A stretch of DNA of 64,000 nucleotides from Zhengitettix transpicula (taxonomy: Eukaryota > Arthropoda > Insecta > Orthoptera > Tetrigidae), in the NCBI GenBank assembly GCA_037074705.1, contig CM073591.1, forward strand, positions 130,331,032-130,395,031. The letters are read 5' to 3'. Each line of letters starts with the position of its first letter. The first letter of the stretch is position 1. Positions 10,920-21,289 of the stretch are shown here, piece after piece. The notes under the pieces are model-generated. The model was not told the DNA's origin. It made no database searches and saw only the letters and a program-made list of their open reading frames with translations. Made by a program: the position numbers and the translations under genes.

Positions 10920-12378
10920 TCGAATATTATTACACCTTGCATGTGACTATCAGACATGTTTTTTCCTTGTTTCGGTGTGAGGAACCCTACCCCAATGTTT
11001 GTAAAAGTTTTATCGACACAATCTGCTGTTTGATTTTTTTGAAATTTCGTATTGTATCGGTTTTATTATCCCGCTTTTAAACGGACCAATTGTGATGAGT
11101 GAGACAAGCTGGAAGTGGCGTCGTGAACGAGTGGGATATTGGGAGTGTGCCACGGTCGCGAATAGCTCGCAGCTGTCCGTACGATTACCGCCAACATTAT
11201 TTGCGTATGACGGCGCGAAAAAAAGCAGACCCTCCAACTTCATTCATTTGGCGGTGCTCGGTTACAGAGTGGAACTGTGAGGGTGATCGAAAATACGAAA
11301 TAAAAACAAATAGTTATCGCTTTAGCGTATTTTAATTTTAATTGTGGAAGAAACATCGCTATATCAAAGCCAAAACCGTGTCTAGAGGTGACAGACAGAT
11401 GAAAACATATGACTCACAATTCTAATATGACCAAAGGATTATTATTGATCATATAATGGAACATGAACCTGATACAGTTTTGGAGTTTCCTCCTTTGTAA
11501 CTCGAAGATTACGAGACTTTTGAGGAATTAATTGAAATACAGATATTTTTTGCAGTTTCTGATTTGTTTGGAAGATTCTAAAATTTTGGCAGTAAACGCA
11601 CCAATTTGTAGACTGTGTTCAGCCTCTACTTTGTTTGCATTATAGAGAAGATTAGGATTGACAGAGACGAAAGGATTGCGAGAACAGTCATTCAAGAAAT
11701 AAATACAATAACATTGGGTCAAGGCAAGTCATTGAATAATCGAAGAAAATACTATCAAAAAATGAAAAATTTCTAAAACGGAGACAATAAACGTCGAATA
11801 GAGAAGTACCGCAAAATAAAAGAGGAAGAAGCGCCAATGTTACAAATAGTTTGATGTGTGGGATAGTCGAATAACATCTCTAGCAATGTCGACAGAATAG
11901 CACCAAAATTTTCAAATAAAGATAAAAGTATTTTAAGATATTGTTCAAAGCTTTACGGAATGATTTGGGAATCCCTTCTACGTCACATTGCAGGTGTCAT
12001 ACCGTTCTGTTTGATTGTTTGGGATGGCAACTGCATTTTATAAACAATACTTTGAAAATATTTCAAACACACTGTATCATAAATTTCTGCTTAGCTCCAG
12101 TTCCATTATTTTTACAAGTCATTTTTATATAAATTCATTATTATAAAAATTTTAAACTTTGACTCCATTCAAGTGGATGGAACAATCTGGCATTACGTGT
12201 TGTTTCTTTTGCATACAGTCACATAATTTGACATTGTATGAGATGAAAGTGAATTATATTGTCAGACCATTGATCAGGAAAATTTAATTAACTTATAGTG
12301 ATTAGTGTACCCGACAAAATAGAGGAATTTTATAAAATATAAAACGTTTCTGTTAAAAGTAAACTACATAATAAGTTA
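10920..12378. other. No recognised feature
   Basis: AT-rich, with a GC-richer patch at 11080-11280 that has short open frames in two phases. No family recognised. Confidence 0.35.
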
Positions 12379-12530
12379 AATAAGTAGTCAAAATACAGAG
12401 AAAATTAAGTGGTAAAATAAATACCACACAACGTTTCTGCAATCCTTGTTGCTTTCGTCAGTTGATTAAAAAACATAAGAGCCGCAAGAACGACACAGCG
12501 CACAAATTAGGTGAAGAACTCAAAAACGAA
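12379..12530 (-). repeat. Foldback-family repeat, single arm (ACAACGTTTC type)
   Basis: Contains AAATACCACACAACGTTTCTG and CTTGTTGCTTTCGTCAG. On the minus strand this reads CTGACGAAAGCAACAAGG...GCAGAAACGTTG. The same block recurs at 21.1, 26.9-27.0, 31.9 and 62.56 kb, and in weaker form at 25.2 kb. Confidence 0.6.
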
Positions 12531-12939
12531 GCTAAAACGAAGATAAGTTACAATTATTAAGTTCGTTGGGAGTTTATTACTAACTCATAAATATTGTATT
12601 ATTTACCAGAGCCGTGATTAGGAAAGCGAAATTCCTTTACTTTTCTTGTAATAGAAAATTGGTAATTACTTTTCTTGTTAACTTCTAGTTTTCTAGTCAT
12701 ATGATGAATACATGAGGCTGAATCATTTCACATCCGTAATTATGAAATTACAATTTTTATATTGTAAAATAACCAAAAAGTAAGTAAATATCAGAAAAAT
12801 GGGTGTATTAATAAATTATTCCAAAATATGAGATGGTGTTGGTAGTGTCGAAACTATTTTGTTTCTTTTGGGTAACATCTTTCAATACTTTGCTAACAAG
12901 TCTCCTGACTAGTGGCTTTAATTTTTACGAAAATGGTAC

Positions 12940-13560
12940 CTTAAATATTTCAGCAAGATGGGTGCCGCGTTTGTTAACCGTGGTCGATTCAGTGGCGGGT
13001 TTTAAGCTTTTACAGTTAATACTGACGAGTTAGTGTGTTGGATAATAACTGTAAATGAAACAAGGATCCACCACTACAGTCCAGACACAGAACAACAATG
13101 GAAATAGTGGATAACTGCAGGCGAATCAGTCTAGAATAAGGCAAAGACAATGAAATATGCTGGTAAGGTGGAATTGTCCATATCTACATTATGGAAAAAG
13201 GACGAACGGTAAATGGAGTATATTAAGCGTAATTATTTGACCGCATGATGCAAGAAATTAAGAAGAAATCTATAAATTTTGCAATAAGAAAGTGCTGTTC
13301 AATCAAGACAATGCACGTGTGTAAATCATTGAAGTTTCTATGGTGAAAATTATCTCATTGAAGTTGGAACTATTCCCGCAATCACCGCATTTGGTTGAAT
13401 GTTGAAGAAATGAGGAAAAATTCTCGTCCAACGAGATCAAAACATACGTCCATTTTGCGAATTTTCAAAAACTTACATTTTGGACGGCTTGAAAAAGTTG
13501 GAGAAATATCAGGCGAAGTGTGTAGAACTGAAAGGATTTTATATTCAGAAATAAAAACAT
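12940..13560 (+). pseudogene. Mariner transposase pseudogene
   Basis: Scattered frames give SARWVPRLLT (12954-12984), HHYSPDTEQQ, the segment AGKVELSISTLW and KKCCSIKTMH (from KKVLFHQDNA-like). The C-terminus is well kept: KTYILDGLKKLEKYQAKC, VELKGFYIQK and stop near 13555. Many frameshifts and stops. It is a separate, older copy than the element at 42.5 kb. Confidence 0.7.
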
Positions 13561-14202
13561 GAACATAAAAGAATGCGTTTTTTTTGTAAATACATTTGTC
13601 GTCGAATGTAAAATGACTCACTTCATTACATTTTAAACTGTTATTTATTTTGTAGTGTTTTTAAATTTCAAATTCAAATGTATTAATTTCCATAAAAGTT
13701 GCCTTTAAGGTATTTTGTTTGCCAGCGAAAAGTTTATTACTGTAGTATCGGTTGAAGTGATTAATGTTCTGAAAAACATCGGCGAGTAATTACTTTGTAA
13801 ACGTAATTTCCGAATTCCTTGTGTGGCAAGTAAATTGATAACAAAGCAACATTTTCTAATTAGTTATTTATTATGATTACCCATAATATGCTATATATAT
13901 ATTTCCTTAGTTTCCTGCATTACGTTTGTCACAAAAAATATACTGGATCTTTTTCGCATTTATATGGTGATTGTAAACTGACTATTCACATTATTATGAC
14001 CACAAAATCTATGATATCGTTCGAACTCGCTGAATTGCCATGCCTATATAACACGGCAGTAAAAGTGATTACTTTGAAGATATGGGTAAGGCCATGGAAT
14101 TGAACAAGTCTGGAACGTGTGAAGATTGTCGGTAAACAGAATGTAGGCTTTTATTGTTCAAGAACAGCTTTTAAAAACGAGACTGTCAACCGAAAAACTG
14201 GG

Positions 14203-14460
14203 TCTGAATGTGTGAGTTGTGGGCGTTAACGAAAACTTTCAAGCAGAACATTGTGGCACGTCTAGTACAAGACAATAGAGGGGCATCAGTGCATCAAATT
14301 ACTGCAGATGTTAATCAGAGGTCCTCTCAAATGTTCTCTGAACGCTCCGTTCACCTTACAAAGCATTGTATGGGATATGGAAGCCGAAGGTCAACAGTTA
14401 ACGTAAGAAAACGCCAATTTTGCCTAGGAATACAATTGTAGGAGCATTGAAAAACGTGCA
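14203..14460 (+). pseudogene. Tc1-like transposase N-terminal remnant (HTH region)
   Basis: The open frame contains VARLVQDNRGASVHQITADV, then SERSVHLTKHCMGYGSRRST, matching the paired helix-turn-helix DNA-binding part of Tc1-family transposases. The catalytic DDE part is absent and the frame stops at 14439. Confidence 0.6.
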
Positions 14461-14573
14461 ACATCAAGGAATAAAACTCAGCAGATTAATTTTTCCTCGT
14501 AGTTTTTTCTATTACATCACTAAATCCATCTGATTGAACAACTATAGAATGTTTTTGTCTGAAGCCAAATTAT

Positions 14574-15070
14574 ATTTTTTTATTTTATTTTTAAGATAAC
14601 AGGCTACATGAGGGTAATTCACATGGTGGCAACTCCCCTTTAATAGCATAGGAAGGGATTTGAAAGGGGGGATGCGGAAGGATAGAGGAAGGCAGCCAAG
14701 GGTTAACTAGGGCCCCCGGGCTATGGTTTAAGAATCCTTCCGGCAATTCGCCTAAAAGTGATGCAGGGAAAACCCTAGAAAAACCTGCATCAGGTAGGTC
14801 GGGCATTTGGCACTTGTCCCACGCCCTTCCGATGGCGGGAGAACGGTTTGCTGTGGGGTCGCAACTTTCCCCTCGCTGTGCCTTGACCACTTTAGGAGGC
14901 AGCTGGCCGACTATTCCAATAGGAATTGCGGGCAACTCTTACCGTATGCCCAAGGTCTGCGACCCCGGGACATACACCTGACAAAATAGGCCGAGGTGCA
15001 TCGGCATGTGGGAACCTTAGTTCAAAAACCAGAGAGATGTGAACGCATCCCCAAAGGTAGCCTCATTCAG
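14574..15070 (-). mobile_element. Poly(A)-tailed retroposon family, copy A
   Basis: Minus-oriented: the T-rich end at 14574-14595 corresponds to the poly(A) tail and the head is near 15070 (ATCCCCAAAGGTAGCC). The conserved blocks in order from the tail are GGCTACATGAGGGTAAT, GGGATTTGAAAGGGG, GTTAACTAGGGCCCCCGGGC, GATGCAGGGAAAACCCTAG, GCAGCTGGCCGACTATTCC and GGTTCGC-free 5' sequence. Short open frames here are shared between copies because the DNA is repeated; I do not call them genes. Confidence 0.8.
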
Positions 15071-15824
15071 AGCTCTAAGCCAAATTAGTAATCTGGAATT
15101 TATTTTACTGGGTGAGATTTTAATGTTTTGACTAGCAGTTTTTCAAACAGTTTTGAAATAACTGGCAAATAACGGCCTATTTGATATTATGTAGTGGCTT
15201 ATCAAGTTTTGGTATCATAGTGATTTCGACTACTTTCCTGCCTTCAGGTACGTATTTCAATCTGAAAGTAGCTTTGACTGTCGACATGATGATATCTTTC
15301 CTTGGAAGTTGCTTTAAAATTTTTCCAGTTATTAATTCAAAACTGGTGCCTTCCTTCAACTTATATTAGACATTATTTCTTCTGCAAGTAAGCTGTCATT
15401 TCTCATTTCAATCGGTGTAAAAGACTCAACAAGATGTTAAGCAAGCGGGTATACATTCTTCTGATAGGAGACCTTTTAAATCTCACTCAACTTCACAGCG
15501 TTATCAGGCATGGTGTCAGGTTCCTCGCGTCACCTTTCAACATCTCGTAAAATCAGTACTAAACAGAATCACTGCGGTATTAAAGGGAACAAATGTGGCC
15601 CAACGATGGACACGAAAACATTGACGAAGTTGTGGTCTTAATAATGTGGCTAGTCACTGTAAATTTTATACTAATAATACATTTTCCAGTTTTAGGATGT
15701 TGCAATGACGATAGCATGTTTTAAGGTTATTTTTAAATATGTATTATATTCGTTTGGCCAGTAGTTATTGAATTCTGCCTATGATTACTTTAGCGATTAT
15801 TTCATTACTTTAAGAACAAGGAAA

Positions 15825-15938
15825 AATGTCGACTGGACCGGGAATCGATCACAGTATCCCACTAAGCTATCCCTGTCGACTTCTCCGGCAAGCGGGAGAT
15901 CCTGGATTCGATTCCCGGCCAGGTCGACATTTTTCCTC
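15825..15938 (+). repeat. tRNA-like repeat bounded by GTCGAC
   Basis: Runs between two GTCGAC sites. The right half, CCGGCAAGCGGGAGATCCTG followed by GATTCGATTCCCGG, matches anticodon and T arms of the tRNA-like units at 16.7 and 16.95 kb; the left half is the same kind of unit in the opposite orientation (CTAAGCTATCCCTGTCGAC). Not a functional tRNA. Confidence 0.6.
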
Positions 15939-16380
15939 ACGTTTAAAATAAAAAACTTGACATGGCCTTAGGTCAGATGCTTAGTTAAGCTTTCCTTATT
16001 TTGGAGTTAATATTTAATTATTATTATTATTATTATTATTTTCCGTCGCTTAGTACTCAGCTTATTTATATGTAACCAATTATAAATTAGTTTAGTACGA
16101 GGAGAATAAAGTTCTACGTTAATTATTTTAATTTGTTTGATCAATATGTACGTAACTTTTCAGTAAATGACTAAACATGTAACTCGGAGTGACTTCGCAG
16201 TGTCAGTTAAAATCTAAATATGCTTGTATTTAAAATGCCTATTCCTCGAGCCAAAGAATGTTTACATAAACTAAAAAAAATTGAGAATGATTTACTGTGC
16301 GAGTGGACATAGTTAAATGCCAACTAAATACCAGTACTTTCATGGATTTTCTTCGTAATTTGAATTGGCCGATCCAGTTT

Positions 16381-16545
16381 AGGTAATATAAGTTTTTTAA
16401 AATGAAAAAAAAATACGTCTGATAGAAAATAACGAATAAGAAAGATAGTCAATACAGACAAAAAAGGTAATATAAATACCACACTGCATAAACAACGCAG
16501 TCTGTTTTGGATATCTTTCTTATTCAATATTGGTTTTTTAATTAA
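16381..16545. repeat. Foldback repeat (AAGAAAGATAG arms)
   Basis: GAATAAGAAAGATAGTCAA on the left is mirrored by GGATATCTTTCTTATTC on the right. The centre has AATATAAATACCACACTGC, like the 21.1 and 31.9 kb copies, but the GTTTC hairpin is lost. Confidence 0.55.
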
Positions 16546-16721
16546 TAATGCTACAATCTCAGAATGGTTCCAGACTTTATGTATCATTCTCTCAATATTT
16601 TGAAAAGTTTTAGTTTTACAAAATATTAGAATTTGTTCCGTTCAGGGATATAGAGAAGCTTTTAAAAGCATCAGGCCGTAAAGGCCATGTAAGTTGAAGT
16701 AATGTATGAGGATGGAAGAAT

Positions 16722-16806
16722 GTCGACCGGACCAGGATTCGAACCCGGGATCTCCCGCTTTCCGGACTGACGCTCTACTACTGAGCTAATCCCTGTCGAC
16801 TCCAGA
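16722..16806 (-). repeat. tRNA-like unit with A and B boxes
   Basis: The minus strand reads GTCGACAGGGATTAGCTCAG, then AGTAGAGCG, an anticodon-like arm, and CGGGTTCGAATCCTGG. The A box (TTAGCTCAGTAGTAGAGCG) and B box (GGTTCGAATCC) are near consensus, and the T arm folds 5+7+5. The spacing between acceptor and D arm is two bases too long and the anticodon stem is poor, so it is a SINE head or tRNA pseudogene, not a working tRNA. Confidence 0.65.
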
Positions 16807-16949
16807 TCCGGTGAGAAACTCCTCCACCCATTAAACCTTATTTGAATCACAGTTCTTTCATGTCCTTATTCTAGGACCTAAATGAAGAACGGACTTTATG
16901 TAAATCGATCAGTTTATAATTTTGGTTTCTTTCAGTTCAGGAATATAAA

Positions 16950-17015
16950 GATATGGTAGAGCGTCCGCCCGGAAAGCGGGAGGTCCCGGGTCCGATTCCT
17001 GGTCGGCCGACATTT
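16950..17015 (+). repeat. tRNA-like unit, partial
   Basis: GGTAGAGCGTCCGCCCGGAA, AGCGGGAGGTCCCGGGTCCG and ATTCCTGGTCGG, then GACATTTTTCC as in the neighbours. The anticodon arm pairs (TCCGC with GCGGG) around a loop with GGA in the anticodon position. The acceptor 5' half and most of the D arm are missing. It lies opposite to the unit 150 bp to the left. Confidence 0.55.
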
Positions 17016-17029
17016 TTCCATCTTCATAT

Positions 17030-17660
17030 AAAAACCCTCATCCCCAAATCCCACTCTATCTAAACAACGCAGAAATACCCACACAAACAGAAACTACCTA
17101 CCTAGGACTCCTATTTGATTCAAAGCTCTCATGGAATCCGAACATTAAACACCCCCTTTCCAAAATCAACCTCAAATTCAGAACACTATAACCCTCCTAA
17201 ACAAACAAGCCCCACTCTCCATCAGCGCAAAACGCCTCTTATATTTTCAATATCCAACCAACAAACCTGGTCCTCCGCTTCATTCATATGGAAATTAACA
17301 GCGAAACGCCTTTCAGTCAAAATCCAAACAAAACAAAACATAATCCTTAGCATCATTACTAACTCTCCCTGGTTCCTCAGAAATTCCATCATCCACCACG
17401 ACATTAAACTTCTCAAAGTCAACTCCTAAATCACCAAATCCGTAACCTCACTAATCAAAAGCACCTTCATCCATCCTAACACCACGATTCAGCAATTCCA
17501 TAGCAAACCTCCCCCACCACTACACTCACTTCACCTCAAAAGAAAACGCCCTATCGACCTCATCCTTCCTCCAGATCACTCTTGACACCACCTAACCCCA
17601 CCAGACCCCACCCACCCATTACATCCAACCCATCAACTTCACCAGTGAACCTTCAATGTA
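17030..17660 (+). mobile_element. Jockey-like LINE fragment (RT C-terminal region)
   Basis: The frames give TTYLGLLFDSKLSWNPNIK, then KIQTKQNIILSIITNSPWFL, RNSIIHHDIKLLKV and HLKRKRPIDLILP, the post-RT order of jockey-clade elements. The sense strand is almost without G. Shifts and stops show it is dead; the 5' end is truncated. Confidence 0.75.
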
Positions 17661-20600
17661 TGCCCCTCAGATACACAAATTAAGGTACAATTATTTTGCA
17701 AAATTTGGTTAATTATTGGATTAACCTAATTACCATTTCTCCTAGTTAATTATGTACATAATTTAAATTGTATATACTGTAAAGAATATGTAACCAACTA
17801 ATATTCTCAGGATAAAAGTTTTTTATAATAAATTTTTAAAAAAACTTAAGATTTATTCTTTACAAAACATTAACCGAAACATTTCTTGTTTTATAGGTTG
17901 ACATACTTTTATCTGAAATAACGACTGTAACCTGTGGCAGGTTGTGAACAATTTTCGACAAGAGGTAAGGTGTTGTACGTTTATTGTAGCACCATTGAAC
18001 CGACCATTAGTATCCATACTTTTGTTTGTTTAGAAAAAACAGATTCGTTTTTGTCGCTTTTTAAGACTAGTCAATATGTTTCTCACTTTTTAATTAGTGT
18101 CTGGTCAATAATGATTTTAATTCTCGTGCACTTCGTTGAATCTGGCAATTGTTAGAGACACACAAGCAATTTTAAATGCAGTGGTTATTAGAAATGTTAA
18201 CATATTGCTGTCGGAGGCCAAAAAATAAAATTTATCTTAAAAAAGGGATTATTTGCTGGTACAACATGGGTTATTTACAAAAGCGGTCATAACTTACATC
18301 TTTAAACTATGCCAAATAACAGAAAAAAGCAGGTGGAAGCCAAGTGGAGAGGCTGCAGTACGTTGCCAGTTCCTAGATTAGCGCCTGAGGAAAGATGGTC
18401 CTCTCGTTCGAAGTGCAACAAACTTGGTATTTCTTTTCTACTCCCTGCCAACATTGCAATCCATGTCACAAGTACCAAAACAGTAAATAGAACAGTAGTA
18501 TGCCAGTCATAATTACACAAATTAAATCGAAATGATATTTGTACACGAGAGGTAGGGTTTCCAACAATGTTCAATTTATAGAAACCAACAGATGCCAGGC
18601 GGATTATGAGCGACAACACACAAAGCGCAGTAGTCAACATAAAATAAACCAACTCATGTATTTACGGTAATAAATCAACATCACATAACTATAATGTCAT
18701 AACGGCAACAAAGAAATCGTTTAAAATGAGTTATAGAGAGGTAACTTTTAGTGTTATTTTTTTTTAAACCAGAACGTTGCATTGCTTCAAAATTATTTTT
18801 GAAAAGCTGTTATTTTCAACAATTGTGTGTGTGTGATTATATTTTATTATGTACTAACCCTACTAAAATTGATACTGTGTGGAAGCCTTTATCGTTTCTG
18901 TATTATAATAATATTTGAAATATTAAGAAATATAATACTTTTGAATTTAGATTTTACATTTTACAATTCTTGAGTATTTCTCATTTTATTAAATCGGCAT
19001 TGATGAGAAAAATATGAAAATCAAGAAAGAATTTGTTGGTGAAGTATTAGTGGGTCGCAGTCTTTATTGTGACCGTTAAATATTCGAATCATGCAAATCA
19101 ATCCAGGAATGGATACTATATGCAAGTGAACAATTCGAAAGAAGAAATTTTTAGAAATATAGTCTTGCGTACTGTTCGTGAAGGTTACAGCACTTACATA
19201 CTCAACATCCATATGATGAACTGCGTTCAATTCCAATTCTAAAAAAGGTTATTGTGGCTTTTTGAGATTCTTGGAATGTTACATATATATCTGTATGTGT
19301 GCTTCTGCCATGAGGTGACATGGTCTCCGATTCAGAACGCTTCGTCTCCTTCGCTCTTCTACTTTCCCGCAATGCATTCGTAAAATACCTGTCTCATTAG
19401 TTTTAACGAATAACAGTGGGCCTCCGAAAATAATCTGGCTAAGCTAGTCCAATTAGCGGATCATCTAGCGTAAAACTTAAAGTGTAGAGGCGTTTGATAA
19501 TACATAAGAATTCCATAGGTCAGGTATCTATTAGTATACTTAATAAAGAAAAAGTAAACTTGACAATTTGTTATTATATTTTGCAATAAATAAATTTCTG
19601 TTTAATCGCCGATGTAATACGGTGAGATGACGTGTCCAAACATCACTGAGTTGCGTTCGCACTCAGCTTTCTTCGTAACCTCTGCCCCCTGAACAATATT
19701 AAATTTTATATACTTATTTCCTGATAAATTACTGTAAAATGTATTGTAAATGTACAATACTCCCCGCAGGTCTCCGCTTCAAAGAAGAAATTTACCAAAT
19801 CTTATTTACGTCATTAAATATTGTTTATTGACATCACAAATTCTGGCTGTAGTAAAAACTGTCTACTTAAAACGAACGGAAATCCGCTCTGTAAAGGCGC
19901 TAAGCCAATTGTTGGAATAAGTAATACCACATTACTTTTCGCAGATCCAGTTATTTCTTGCGTCTCTATCACGTGCTTTCTCAGTCCTTTATTAATCTTG
20001 TCCCGTAGCAGAAGCATGCATTTGAGATTACGAAACAGATAATTATTATAAACAAATATTCAAGAATGACACATGCCCTCCGCACTAACCCGAGCTTACT
20101 CGACCGCCAACCCAAATCCAAAAATACACTAATTCAGGCGAACCGCGTATATAAGTGTGTTATTTGATTTGTTTCTAATGCGTTTCATTCAGGCTTTATG
20201 TATTATTATAAATATATGAATATGTAACGACCAATTAACAGACTTAAGTATTCAATTTTCTTATTAATAAAAAATTGTTTAAACAATAAAGTATGTTAAA
20301 TTGCCGTTAAATACATTTTATTATTAAAAAACAGACGTTATAATAATGTTATTAAAATATTACGAATCTCTTATTAAAAATAACGAATTCCTATTATATC
20401 AGCTAGCTTTTCTATCGTTACTTTTATTTTCTCTACTAACTTGCATTGCCCATAAATACAGTCCTTTAGCTTTTAAAATATTTCCTCTGGTGTTGTTGAT
20501 ATGAACATCTGTTTGGCTTCACCTCTACTTATCTTGTACTATTCTATCGATCTGTTCGTTTAAATGAGCTACCGTTGTTATGTCTTGTATATCCTATTTA

Positions 20601-20784
20601 CTGTTTAAAGTACGGATTTCCAACGCATTGGCTCTTGAATGTATCAATTCTTCTGTTGCTGTAATAGGTAACTAATGCTTTCTCGTAATCGATGAATGCA
20701 AATTCTAGAAATCTTCCATATGCTGTGGATTGACTGATTAATTAATATCTAATGACATATTCGGCAAATTAAACGTTAAGAAAT
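17661..20784. other. Mostly unassigned AT-rich sequence
   Basis: Holds one hydrophobic open frame (18302-18652, listed separately). Otherwise no repeat or gene recognised. Confidence 0.35.
18302..18652 (-). CDS. Unassigned hydrophobic open frame, 116 codons
   Basis: ATG-started frame with two clear membrane-like helices (about residues 3-26, LTTALCVLSLIIRLASVGF, and 50-68, HTTVLFTVLVLVTWIAMLAG) and a hydrophobic tail (FFLLFGIV). No family recognised. A frame of this length is expected by chance about once or twice in a window this size and composition, so it may be spurious; if real, it could be part of a small membrane protein or an exon. Confidence 0.15.
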   Translation of the reverse strand: MVYFMLTTALCVLSLIIRLASVGFYKLNIVGNPTSRVQISFRFNLCNYDWHTTVLFTVLVLVTWIAMLAGSRKEIPSLLHFEREDHLSSGANLGTGNVLQPLHLASTCFFLLFGIV

Positions 20785-20799
20785 ATAATGTATGATATT

Positions 20800-20929
20800 A
20801 GAGAGCGACGGCTTTCCCGGTGAATCTGTTGTAGATAAAATTCTCGGGTTTCAACCCGGGTCAATTGTTTGTTGAATAACCAAATGTTCAACAAACAATT
20901 GGCCCGGATTGAGATCCGAGAATTTATCT
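20800..20929. mobile_element. Foldback element with 15-bp target duplication
   Basis: The arms, GATAAAATTCTCGGGTTTCA... and its imperfect reverse complement, fold around a short centre near TTGAATAACCAAATG. It starts with GGCTTTCCCGGTG like the 26.5 kb foldback. ATAATGTATGATATT lies on both sides (20785-20799 and 20930-20944). Confidence 0.7.
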
Positions 20930-21069
20930 ATAATGTATGATATTTCCGGTACTGCTTCGGTGAATAGTTAACTACTAGTGTGTCTGAGGATTGAAAATTT
21001 CGTATTATTAAGTTATCTTAAATGTCTCAAACCGAGATTTTTTGGACTAAAGCTTTAGAATTTTATGGA

Positions 21070-21280
21070 ATAATAATAAGAAGAAAAATAGACAAATGTA
21101 GACAAAAGAAATGATGATATAAATACTACACAACGTTTCTGGAAACCTTGTTCCTTTCTTCAGGTGCTAAGAAAACTAAAAAACACAAGACTCAACTGCA
21201 CAATTCAGTTGACATAACTCAAAAGCCTTTGGCTCTAGGCTCTGGTGTATTTTAGTTGGCTATTTTTCGTCTTATTAATT
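21070..21280. repeat. Foldback-family repeat (ACAACGTTTC type)
   Basis: The ends AATAAGAAGAAAAATAG and GCTATTTTTCGTCTTATT are inverted. The interior has ACTACACAACGTTTCTGG, CTTCAGGTGC and GCCTTTGGCTCTAGGC. Same family as 31.9 and 12.4 kb. Confidence 0.6.
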
Positions 21281-21289
21281 TTAAAATCA

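Noticed and set aside
16016..16041. CRISPR-like or regulatory array in the (ATT)n and other short tandem runs
   Set aside because: Simple microsatellites; no spacer structure, and the genome is eukaryotic.
16722..16806. Functional tRNA gene
   Set aside because: A and B boxes are good, but the acceptor-to-D spacing and anticodon stem are wrong and the unit is repeated with GTCGAC edges, so it is a tRNA-derived repeat.
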